From assembly GCA_964017145.1 (NCBI GenBank), contig CAXHKQ010000139.1, positions 1 through 13,960 on the forward strand: DNA of 13,960 nucleotides, written 5' to 3'. The notes below the pieces were generated by a model. It was not told the DNA's origin and ran no database searches. It was given only the letters and a program-made list of their open reading frames with translations. Positions within the stretch are counted from its first letter, which is position 1, and each line of letters starts with the position of its first letter. Source of the DNA: Agrocybe praecox. Its lineage: Eukaryota; Basidiomycota; Agaricomycetes; Agaricales; Agrocybaceae. The position numbers were made by a program, and so were the translations under genes. Of the stretch, positions 8,001 to 13,960 are shown piece after piece.

Positions 8001-8252
8001 CACGCCGCTTACCTACGACACGAGAAGGCATACAACGTCCGCGGAAAGGCTGTCACGTTCCGGCCAGGCCAGGAGGTGTATCGTCGGAACTTTCAGCTCA
8101 GCAGTTTCGCCAAAGGTCTCAACGCCAAACTTGGTAAGCAGTGGCTGAAATCGCGTGTGTTGAGGCAGATAGGCAGTTCCATGTATGAGCTCGAGGACAT
8201 GACTGGCAAGAAGATCACGCTTCCGTACCACGCCAAGGACCTCAAGCAGTAG
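4761..8252 (+). CDS. pol: Pol polyprotein: protease, RT, RNase H, integrase
   Basis: This polyprotein reverse-transcribes and integrates the element. The open frame runs from 4761 (1,163 codons), but it is probably made only as a Gag-Pol fusion entered at 4788 (codon 10), in the -1 frame relative to gag. Numbering from 4761: an aspartic protease has LLDSGAT with catalytic Asp 169. RT has Asp 408 (SIDLKDAFWQI) and the YLDD box at 471-474. RNase H has Asp 620 (CDAS), Glu 660/662 and Asp 687. Integrase has the HHCC zinc site (His 821, His 828, Cys 858, Cys 861) and the catalytic triad Asp 891, Asp 951, Glu 986; the last spacing is D-X34-E, one less than usual. The C-terminus carries a small basic SH3-like tail and no chromodomain. 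There are no stops or visible frame breaks. An ATG immediately follows the closing TAA (TAAATG), so reinitiation is a weaker alternative. Confidence 0.96.
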   Translation: MLGLAVAGKRWAERPSSPADEESAVPRVESCESSPAHPIPSTSPEPYHSEPSVPAEHINQSADADIHPTEPTTPIPNEPLPTAVVPEVPRLPLESPVQPQQVEQIEAPTLAVKSVRPKLSQGQYWRNVKQRMRMLARAVIADVSSGIPNEHRPFATVSIGDRHLIGLLDSGATISCFGRNGIERVERLGLTLKKVRQSDVLTADGTPQRVHGFVDVLIEYCGKERRIRLYVIPSLSQDLYLGIDFWREFGLAPRFIEEVAIVAPSEAEACADPNIHVLSPEQQRILDGVKSKFLSSEHQGLGKTTLLKHRIDVGTTQPVKQRYYFVSPAVQAFLNEEVDSMLARGIIEESQSSWSSPVLLVKKSNGKKRFCLDCRVVNSFTVKDAYPSPIIEGILANLHETYYISSIDLKDAFWQIELDEASRDKTAFTIPGRPLYQFKRMPFGLSNAPQTLCRLMDKVIPQEYRHFVFVYLDDLLVVSKDFDTQMERVNIVAKCLREANLTINVGKSKFCMKEIRYLGHIVGQGVIKTDPAKVDGITNFPVPNNIRQVRSFLGMCNWYQRYVSGYSTITAPLTDLLKKDVRFSWNAERNAAFEELKVRMTSAPVLTHPDYSRPFVIQCDASNTGIGGVLYQINENGEEHPIAFMSRKLDPAQRNYTVTEQECLAAILSLKKFRGYVEGHPFKIVTDHASLKWLMSQKELTGRLARWSLKLQGFDFEIEHRKGSANIVPDALSRVYMDELDAGEELCSPLDLDAEAFDCNEYQALRSRIVAGQGRLPDLQVRDRQVYKRTQPRRGDPISDTTCWKLWVPTTMVKSVIASAHNPPLASHPGVGKTLEKLRRNYFWPKMASHVRNFVRDCGVCKESKAPNVTLRPYMGRQVMVERPWQRLYTDLLGPYPRSKSGNTFLLIVLDQFSKFVLLQPLRKATAKDICRFVEEKVFHMYGVPESVWSDNGVQFVSREFTTMLEQYGVSHIRTASHSPQSNASERVNRSILAAIRSYITEDQDTWDAQISAISSALRNNVHESTGYSPHYLVFGQHFIQHGSCHRLLRELEALPEDDIEVLPPADFLPILQERVRSNLHAAYLRHEKAYNVRGKAVTFRPGQEVYRRNFQLSSFAKGLNAKLGKQWLKSRVLRQIGSSMYELEDMTGKKITLPYHAKDLKQ
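4782..4839 (+). promoter_or_regulatory. -1 ribosomal frameshift signal between gag and pol
   Basis: The heptamer G GGA AAC (4782-4788) is in the gag phase, codons CAG-GGA-AAC, and fits the X XXY YYZ rule for tandem slippage into the -1 frame, which is the pol frame. A 5-nt spacer (4789-4793) is followed by a perfect 10-bp stem, GCGGAACGGC (4794-4803) with GCCGTTCCGC (4830-4839), around a 26-nt loop. Loop bases GAGGA (4821-4825) could pair with TCCTC (4857-4861) to make a small pseudoknot; that part is speculative. The pol frame is closed by a TAA at 4758-4760, so the shift must occur after 4760 and before the gag stop at 5013. Confidence 0.88.
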
Positions 8253-8551
8253 TTTGGTCGATTGCTTCCATTCCCCTGTCCGTCGTTACTGTTCCGTGTA
8301 CAACACAGCACTCGGTTTAGTCGTTATTGTAGAGTAAAATTTGTTATATATCATTGCATGACCCGGCTGCTCAGTACGTAGACATTTGAGACTCTTGGAT
8401 TTTTCAGGGTCGTGGAGCGTCCCCATGTTGGGCTTTTCCAGCGCTAGATTATATATATATATGTACATAGGCACGTTACCATCGATCGTCAAGTGTAATG
8501 TTCGTATTTCCGCCACTACTTCGTGGGTGTTACTTGCCGAACTAGTGGTTG
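8253..8551 (+). other. 3' untranslated region of the element
   Basis: About 300 bases lie between the pol stop and the 3' LTR, with no env frame. The region holds the tRNA-Lys-like sequence (8361-8440) and a TA repeat (about 8449-8461). A plus-strand primer (polypurine tract) would be expected directly before 8552, but the last bases are a mixed AACTAGTGGTTG, not a purine run. Confidence 0.85.
8361..8440 (+). other. Full-length tRNA-Lys(CUU)-like sequence in the 3' UTR
   Basis: Read in the sense of the element RNA, eight collinear blocks match the conserved animal tRNA-Lys(CUU): CCCGGCT, GCTCAGT, GTAGA, CAT, GAGACTCTT, TCAGGGTCGTGG, CCCCA and GTTGGGC, about 55 of 73 positions, followed by TTTTCCA. 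The anticodon CTT is at 8394-8396. The acceptor stem keeps six pairs (8362-8367 with 8427-8432), the anticodon stem five (8387-8391 with 8402-8406, one G-U), and the T arm four (8412-8415 with 8423-8426, one G-U) around a 7-nt loop. The D arm has lost a base, the anticodon loop is enlarged, and the GGTTCGA box B is destroyed, so it is probably not a working Pol III tRNA gene. The reference tRNA is from memory. Confidence 0.8.
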
Positions 8552-10270
8552 TGTAATGGGCACTTGACGAGGCGCGGCGCGCGCCGCGTTGTTTACATTT
8601 GTTTTTGTCGCGCGCGCGCTCGCAACTGACAGCATCGGCTGGGAGAGCACGGCACCGATTGGATGAAGTAGTAGATGGGCCACGGAATGTTTGTAGGGCT
8701 GTGTAAATGTGGATCCGAGGAGAACGCAGCTGTCATCTGGTGGAGAGCGATCAGCAGTATGGTCGCTCCTTGATTTCTCCCATCAAATCGAGTCGAGCAC
8801 ATAACCACAAAAACTCGACACATCGGCGCAATCATCGGAACGAAATTTTCCGCTCGTCACCACCGATCCGCGTTTCAGTTTTCGCGCGTGATTTTTGTTG
8901 TTCCCGCATCATCTTGATTTGCCCCCCGGTCGCCATCATATTCCTTCCCGTCTTCATCCCCATCATATCCAGCATCTCATCCTGCACTCACTTCATCGTC
9001 CGCGATCGCGGTAAGTTGTGTTTTGGGTGAGGCTGCGACAGCGTCGCTTACGACACACGTCGCTAACGGGACTTTGCCTTTGAGGTGTTGGTGCGACTCG
9101 ACGCGCAGCTTGCAGCTGTCGTCAGCGGAGCCGCCGAGCGGAGCCTGACGCCGAACGAGGCGACACATACGAGGAGCAACGTCCACCACCAACAACACAT
9201 CCCAGCCCAGCCAGATCCCGGCCCAAACTACAACAACGTTCTTGTCCGGCCTCGACGATCAGACCGGCGAACTAAGGTTAGTGCTGTGTGTGTGTGTTGT
9301 TGGTCCGCGCCCGTGACGAAGCCGCGGAGTCCGATCGTGCGCCTCGTTCATCCAGCGCTAACCTGTGACCGACAACAACATTCGTCCAGCCCGCATACGG
9401 ATCGCAACAACAACATCAGTAGCAGACGCCGCAGCGTCGCCACCGCAGCGCCGCCACAGCCGCAGCCGCGGCAACAGCAGTAGAATCATCAGCAACAACA
9501 ACAGCAACACTAACAGCGTACGCACTCGGTCAACCGGTGCGAGTAGGCGCCCGACGGGGCGCATTCGCAAACACTGCCGGTCGCATAGCGTCCGAGCGCA
9601 TCGGTTGTCCGAGTTGTTGGTGGCCGCCTAGTCCGTACGGAGCGGCGGCTGGCCAGGAAGCGGGAGAGCTGAGCCGCAGAGTTGCAGCAGCAGCGGAGCA
9701 GGGAGCAGTGTGTGACTGTGCGTGATTGTTGCGTAGACGTGTGTGTAGTTCTGGCCGTAGGGGAGTAAGGGGTGTTTGGATTGTGAGTGTTTGAGAGTGA
9801 GTGTGATTGGGCGTAGCGTAAATGAAGTAGGGAAGAGCGCACAGTAGGGAAGAGTGTGGATGTGTGTGTTGCCGTGTTATCTATTCTAAGTTTTGTTTAT
9901 ATGCGAAATTATATTCTTTGTTGAGTTCATTCCCTCGTGATGGTCGGCTAAATTATTCGTTGTGACGGGGAGGTGGCGTGGTTTGGCGGGCTGAGCGTCA
10001 TGTGTGGCAAGGTGAATCAGCCGCTCTGTCGCGTCTTAGTACGCGACGCGGTTGAGACCGCGTTGGTGAGTATTGAGTGCATGTGCGTGTGAGCAGCTTC
10101 CCTGCACCTGATGTGAAGCCAGAGTGAGTGATTGCAAAGAACCCCCCCATACCGACTACGAGCTAGCTACCACCCATTGTGGGGTGGAATCAGGTGCCCC
10201 GCTTTCACACATCACTCTGGTGTTGTGAGGGCTTGCGTGCGCCGCTAGAGGTCGCACGTCTGCTCTTACA
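8552..10270 (+). repeat. 3' long terminal repeat (1,719 bp)
   Basis: This is the second copy of the 5' LTR. Comparing the two by eye gives a single substitution, t at 977 against c at 9527. Both LTRs are copied from one template at insertion, so this indicates a very recent insertion. The host flank starts at 10271. No canonical AATAAA is seen inside the LTR; the first one downstream is in host DNA at 10438-10443. Confidence 0.97.
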
Positions 10271-10310
10271 AGATTGTCCGTTGAAAATAATATGATAATC
10301 GATATACGCC

Positions 10311-10395
10311 ATAATAAGGCAAATTTAGCATGTTGTGAAATAATCTTATCAAAAAAGGATCAACAGGACCAACGCCAGAGTTATTCTTAGGGGTG
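10311..10395. repeat. Diverged direct repeat, copy 1 (host flank)
   Basis: The copy starts ATAATAAG and includes AATCTTATCAAAAAAGGATC (10342-10361), then AGGACCAACGCCA. It matches 10822-10912 over some 85 bases with small indels. Repeat family unknown. Confidence 0.6.
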
Positions 10396-10821
10396 AAATC
10401 GTTGATATTCGTGTAAATCTGCATCAAAATCACGCTCAATAAAGCGTGGTTTTAACTTTAACGAATGTAATAGGATAAATGAATGATAGGGAAAGTCTCA
10501 ATATATATTAATAAAAACAAATTGTAAACATAGTGGATGTTAGTGGGAGGTTTAGGGGTGGTATGGGGGCCACGAAGTCGACAAACTACCCTTAAACCAG
10601 CAAAACGCAGAATAGGGTGTTTTACGATAGCGCGATCGAAATTCGAGATTATCAAGATCGAAACAGTTGTGTTTGAGGCCCACAACAACACACACAAAAA
10701 GATTAAATTTAATTCACAAAAATTTAATTGTAAAGCTTTCTAGTTGAAAATAAAAAAATAAAAATAAAACACAAAATGTTCAAATTTTGATTAAATGAAT
10801 GAGTTTGTTGAAATATTATGA

Positions 10822-10912
10822 ATAATAAGATAACGAACAAACGATATTGTGAACAAATCTTATCAAAAAGGATCGTAAGGACCAACGCCAAAGCGTATTC
10901 CAGGTGGTAAAA
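10822..10912. repeat. Diverged direct repeat, copy 2 (host flank)
   Basis: The copy starts ATAATAAG, contains ACGATATTGTGAA (10841-10853) and AATCTTATCAAAAAGGATC, and continues AAGGACCAACGCCAAAG. ACGATATTGTGAA recurs at 11031-11043, followed by a weaker match, which suggests a third decayed unit. Confidence 0.6.
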
Positions 10913-11689
10913 AACGCATGAAGAACACGACAAATTAGAAAAAACACAGTTTTTATGATTACGTAAAAAATGGATGAGTTTTCCGTTTATATGTTTTCTG
11001 ATGATCGATAAATCTCATAAAATACTATTTACGATATTGTGAAAACATCGGATCCAAAAAAGAAACTCCAGGACGGGGCGAAGAAAGATAAAGGTGAGCG
11101 AAGAAATCGTTATATATTTACCACTATGGCTCAATGTGCTCTAAAAATGCGCATGAAAAATGTTGCTGAAAATCATGTTTGATGATGATGATGTCGAGCC
11201 AGTTATTGAGGTTTTAAATCAAATTGTGGTTAAAATTTAAAGTGTCTCGTTGGTTACAGGGAAACAACTGATTCGTCGATTTTAAGATCTTGTTGTTCGA
11301 TTCTTCCTGCTGATTCGACCACATAAATACACTTTTGTTGACCTTCCACTTTGGAAATCCATATTGTTGAACATTTGGGCGATATGTGTGATTTTTTACG
11401 TTGAGAGTTAACAAAATATGTTTTTTTTTTCTATCTAAATCCGTTGTAAAATGCATCCTCATAAGCACCAGATATCCATTCCCCGCAAATGATCGTAATT
11501 GCTACTTACTCTTATTCGTTTGGAAAATAGTTGTACATTGAAGGGTCAATGTCTCATCTTTCCAATGTTGCAAAGCATTTACACATACCCCATCAAACAA
11601 AACCAGCAACGACTGGGCAACCAAATCCCAATCCCCAGGCTTACGTTACTGTAAATAAAAGAAATAAAACGCACGGAATGCTGCAGGTG

Positions 11690-11951
11690 TGTTTCTCTTT
11701 CCGTTGCGCGCGACATGCCATTCCCGATGATGGTTTTGGGGTGCCTGGCACATCGGCGCTCAATCTCTTCGTCGTCTTCTGTTCCCATCGACAGAAACGG
11801 CATGTCTGCGCAATCATTCTTTATTCCTCTCGTCCCGACGACGGCGACGCAAACGCTCAATTGCTCGGCAGATTCACAATTACGTATTTTCACATCAGTG
11901 ATGGACGTGAGTCGGGTGGTGAGCATTTTGGCTGATCGCGATTGGGTATGA
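11690..11951. other. GC-richer block, possible host exon, strand uncertain
   Basis: This block is richer in GC than its surroundings and is open on both strands. On the plus strand an ATG at 11715 opens 78 codons, and a GTATGA donor-like site lies at 11946. On the minus strand a frame of about 148 codons spans 11579-12025 and is acidic in part. I recognise neither product. AATAAA signals on the plus strand (11653-11675, 12008-12013) would fit transcript ends, but they are common in AT-rich DNA. Confidence 0.2.
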
Positions 11952-12220
11952 TTGAATGTGGTACTGTTCTCTGTTTGAACTCCTAACCTGCACCATACAG
12001 GTTCAAGAATAAACCCGAACAGCACACGGATTCAATCAACAGCCAACGACTTTTATCACAAATCTCTCACACTCTGCTCTCAGCTACAATGTCCACTGCT
12101 CGAATTGTATCCATCACTAATTTACATTATAAGTTTATATACAAGACAATGTCCGATGAACCAAAAATTACACTTTTCAAATAAAAAACTGACTTACTCA
12201 AAGTGAGCAGACGAACAGGC

Positions 12221-12580
12221 ACGAATGATGATGATGATGATAGGTAATATGGTACCGTCTGAGTGTGGATGATTCAGACTTCAATACTAGAATCCTAAAT
12301 TGTTGTGTGTGTATGTATGTGTGTTCCTGAAATCGGTGAACTCTACTCCATAATGTTATTGTTCCATTGAAACATGTTGTTGCCTACACAAATTACTGTC
12401 TAATTGTGAATGTGCGTGTTTGTCCTTCTTGAAACTTTGTACAAACAAAAAATATACGTTATGCGTTCTTTCAACAATTTGTGTGTGTGTGTATGAGTCT
12501 GGTGGTTGGTCCTAAGTCCTAATAAGCAATGATCACATTCACACGCGCGCTTCTCGTTCTCTCTCTCTCCAAATCTCCCT
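12221..12580. repeat. Simple-sequence-rich region
   Basis: The stretch holds a GAT/TGA trinucleotide run (about 12226-12242), GT-rich runs (about 12303-12325 and 12480-12492) and a CT-rich run (about 12555-12605). No gene is visible apart from the coding exon that begins at its right edge. Confidence 0.6.
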
Positions 12581-12931
12581 CTACCCCTCCGTCTCCGTCT
12601 CTCCGTCCCTGCGGCTGTTGTGACTCTCTCTGCCCCACTCACACGGACAACGCAACGCCCGCCGCAGCAGCCGCCCGCTCCTCCGCAGCAGCGGATGTAT
12701 CGGAATGACGAACTTGTGCCCGAACGGACTGCGATAACGGATGCCCGACTCCAGATAGAAGCGCTCCGGCAGACCGAGATTGCACAGGTACAGTTTGCCG
12801 CCGTGGCGCGCCGTGATGCCGTTCAGCGGCAGCACCGGCAGCACCGAGTGCTTGACGCAGACGCCCAGCGGGACTGGCGTGGTCGGCGGGATAGGCGTCG
12901 ACGGGCGGATCGATGGCCAGCGTGGGGGGCA
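12581..12931 (-). CDS. Edc3: Partial host gene: last exon, EDC3-like C-terminus
   Basis: Read on the minus strand, this GC-rich block encodes a stretch containing GGKLYLCNLGLPERFYLE and SPFGHKFVIPIH (12695-12730), which resembles the very end of EDC3, the enhancer of mRNA decapping, a P-body protein with a C-terminal YjeF-N domain. That match is from memory. A pyrimidine-rich tract ending CCAG on the minus strand (about 12957-12932) is a good acceptor, so the exon would start at 12931; the stop is TAG at 12583-12581. The frame continues about 35 residues past the point where EDC3 normally ends, with an Arg-rich tail. The first part of the exon reads more plausibly in a neighbouring frame (LAIDPPVDAYP), which points to an indel. 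Upstream exons would lie beyond the acceptor, at higher coordinates. Confidence 0.5.
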   Translation of the reverse strand, partial: CPPRWPSIRPSTPIPPTTPVPLGVCVKHSVLPVLPLNGITARHGGKLYLCNLGLPERFYLESGIRYRSPFGHKFVIPIHPLLRRSGRLLRRALRCPCEWGRESHNSRRDGETETEG

Positions 12932-12934
12932 CTG

Positions 12935-13960
12935 GAAGTGGAAGTGGGAAAGGAATTTTATCGATTTGGTTATTTTATTATGATTTTCTAATTCGTGCTA
13001 AATCCGCGCTATATTCGGAGAAATGTCGTCTAGTTTAGGAATAGTTTCAAGATTGAACGATCGAAGCAAGTGATATGACTTTCAACATATTCAACAAAGT
13101 AATTTCAAATGATCCAAAAACAAATTTACACCGATAGGACTTTTGGTTCGTTCAATATTTAATTTTGATTGAACTTTGATATTGCAAAGGAATTTAAATC
13201 ATCGATTTTCGTGTCTTTGTAAAATGCTGTTTTATATGGGCAAATTCGGCCATAGTCGAAAATGTTATGTGTGTGTTTGACCCCAGCCGGGGTTTTTCAT
13301 TTCAAAATGCCATACTGGACACCGAAGATGATGCGCTTACTAGAAGCCCAAATGTGGCAGTTACAGACGAAAAAATCTACATAAATCCACAAAATAAGAG
13401 CGGGGAGACCGGGAAGCACGGTTACTGAAAATCGATGATAACTTACTAGCTATAGACATTACAAAGATGTATGAATTTTTCTTGGATATGTTCTTGGACA
13501 TGTAAAAGCTCTTTGTAAAATGTCTGCCGCGCGACCTCAAAATCGACCAAAATATGCCCGCGAAAAAAATATTATTCAAAGATGGCCCCTTGTTTTCTCG
13601 AATCTTTTTGTTTTAAATGTGCTAAAGACCTTTCTTCCGAACCTACAGATTTTTTTTTATCGATATCGAACATTAAACACCTTAGAATATTCTCATCTTG
13701 GAGGAACATGTGAAAACGACGCCACGATCGAGAAAGAATTTCAAACAAGTGTTTTTCTCAGACAACACGTTTCGACTAAGACCTTGATTTGTTTAATATT
13801 TAACACGTAGAACCCCAGCATCATTTTCGCTGTTTTCTCGCCTGGGCCCGCATATGGTTTTCCTTTTTTTATTGTATATGACGTGTTAACCAAAATATCC
13901 AAACTCAACATAATTTTCACGTTACCCAATGACTCACGAACAAAATGTAATCATCGAATT
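12935..13960. other. AT-rich host sequence, probably intron or intergenic
   Basis: I find no RNA gene or convincing coding region here. The part next to 12935 is pyrimidine-rich on the minus strand and would be the 3' end of the intron before the EDC3-like exon. Short open frames on both strands (for example 13520-13810) have AT-driven composition and no recognisable motif. Confidence 0.5.

Larger units (their letters stand above)
2..10270 (+). mobile_element. Complete Ty3/gypsy-type LTR retrotransposon
   Basis: The element has, in order, a 5' LTR, a tRNA-Lys-type primer binding site, a long leader, gag, a -1 frameshift site, pol, a short 3' UTR and a 3' LTR. The pol order of protease, reverse transcriptase, RNase H and integrase is that of Ty3/gypsy (Metaviridae-like) elements; copia elements place integrase before RT, and BEL/Pao elements have a different RT. 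Both open frames are unbroken and the LTRs are almost identical, so the copy is young and plausibly autonomous. No envelope frame lies between pol and the 3' LTR. The Gag Cys clusters and an RT block ending CRLMDKVIP suggest the mdg3-like branch, which is a judgement from memory. Only one base of 5' flank (t at 1) is visible; a target duplication AGAT or AGATT following the 3' LTR would fit that base but cannot be confirmed. Confidence 0.96.
10271..11530. other. AT-rich host flank without a recognised gene
   Basis: The composition drops sharply to AT-rich at the element border. I see no convincing gene; the short open frames are of the size expected by chance. It contains diverged direct repeats (listed separately), an AATAAA at 10438-10443 and a TGATGATGATGATG run near 11180. 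Confidence 0.6.

Noticed and set aside
8361..8440. A functional tRNA-Lys gene
   Set aside because: Box B is destroyed, the D arm has a deletion and the anticodon loop is enlarged, so Pol III transcription and normal tRNA function are unlikely.
8253..8551. An env gene downstream of pol
   Set aside because: Only about 300 bases remain and no frame carries a signal peptide, membrane anchor or cleavage site.
12480..12500. GT runs as a functional element or CRISPR-like repeat
   Set aside because: Ordinary dinucleotide repeats; there is no regular repeat-spacer structure anywhere in the window.
13520..13929. Short open frames in the distal flank as genes
   Set aside because: AT-driven composition, no motif, no splice or start context that stands out.

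Overview
This window looks like insect nuclear DNA, most likely a fly or mosquito. It is filled mainly by one complete LTR retrotransposon of the Ty3/gypsy type (positions 2-10270, 10,269 bp), followed by about 3.7 kb of AT-rich host flank. The evidence for an insect host is the gypsy-type gag and pol, the short-intron style splice signals, an insect-like tRNA-Lys priming site, and a flank exon that resembles the end of a conserved animal gene. The assignment to Diptera, and of the element to the mdg3-like gypsies, is inference.

Element layout. The 5' LTR (2-1720) and 3' LTR (8552-10270) are 1,719 bp each, begin TG and end CA, and differ at one site I could find (977 versus 9527). The insertion is therefore very recent. 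A tRNA-Lys-type primer binding site follows the 5' LTR, then an untranslated leader of almost 1 kb with tandem repeats, nested hairpins and an internal TATA-like box. Gag (2686-5013, 775 aa) has a capsid domain, a zinc knuckle and a second Cys cluster. Pol lies in the -1 frame (4761-8252) and encodes protease, reverse transcriptase, RNase H and integrase with catalytic residues present. A textbook -1 frameshift site joins them: a G GGA AAC heptamer in the gag phase at 4782-4788, a 5-nt spacer and a 10-bp perfect GC-rich stem (4794-4803 with 4830-4839). There is no env gene. The element looks intact and able to move by itself.

The most unusual part is the short 3' UTR. Positions 8361-8440 form a sense-strand copy of an entire tRNA-Lys(CUU), including the CTT anticodon and a terminal CCA. 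The Pol III box B is damaged, but the acceptor, anticodon and T stems can still form, with C-to-T changes that leave G-U pairs. The element's own primer binding site is of the tRNA-Lys type, so this is a candidate primer-tRNA mimic or genome-cyclisation element. The LTRs also hold unusual RNA-structure candidates: an interleaved, pseudoknot-like pair of 9-bp helices, two mutually exclusive hairpins, and two short potential introns with good branch points.

Host flank. From 10271 the DNA is AT-rich with diverged direct repeats (10311-10395, 10822-10912, part of a third near 11031). A GC-richer block of uncertain coding status lies around 11690-11950. A convincing coding exon lies on the minus strand (12581-12931); its end resembles the C-terminus of the decapping factor EDC3, with a frame conflict near its 5' end. 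Nothing clear is seen in 12935-13960, which may be the intron upstream of that exon.
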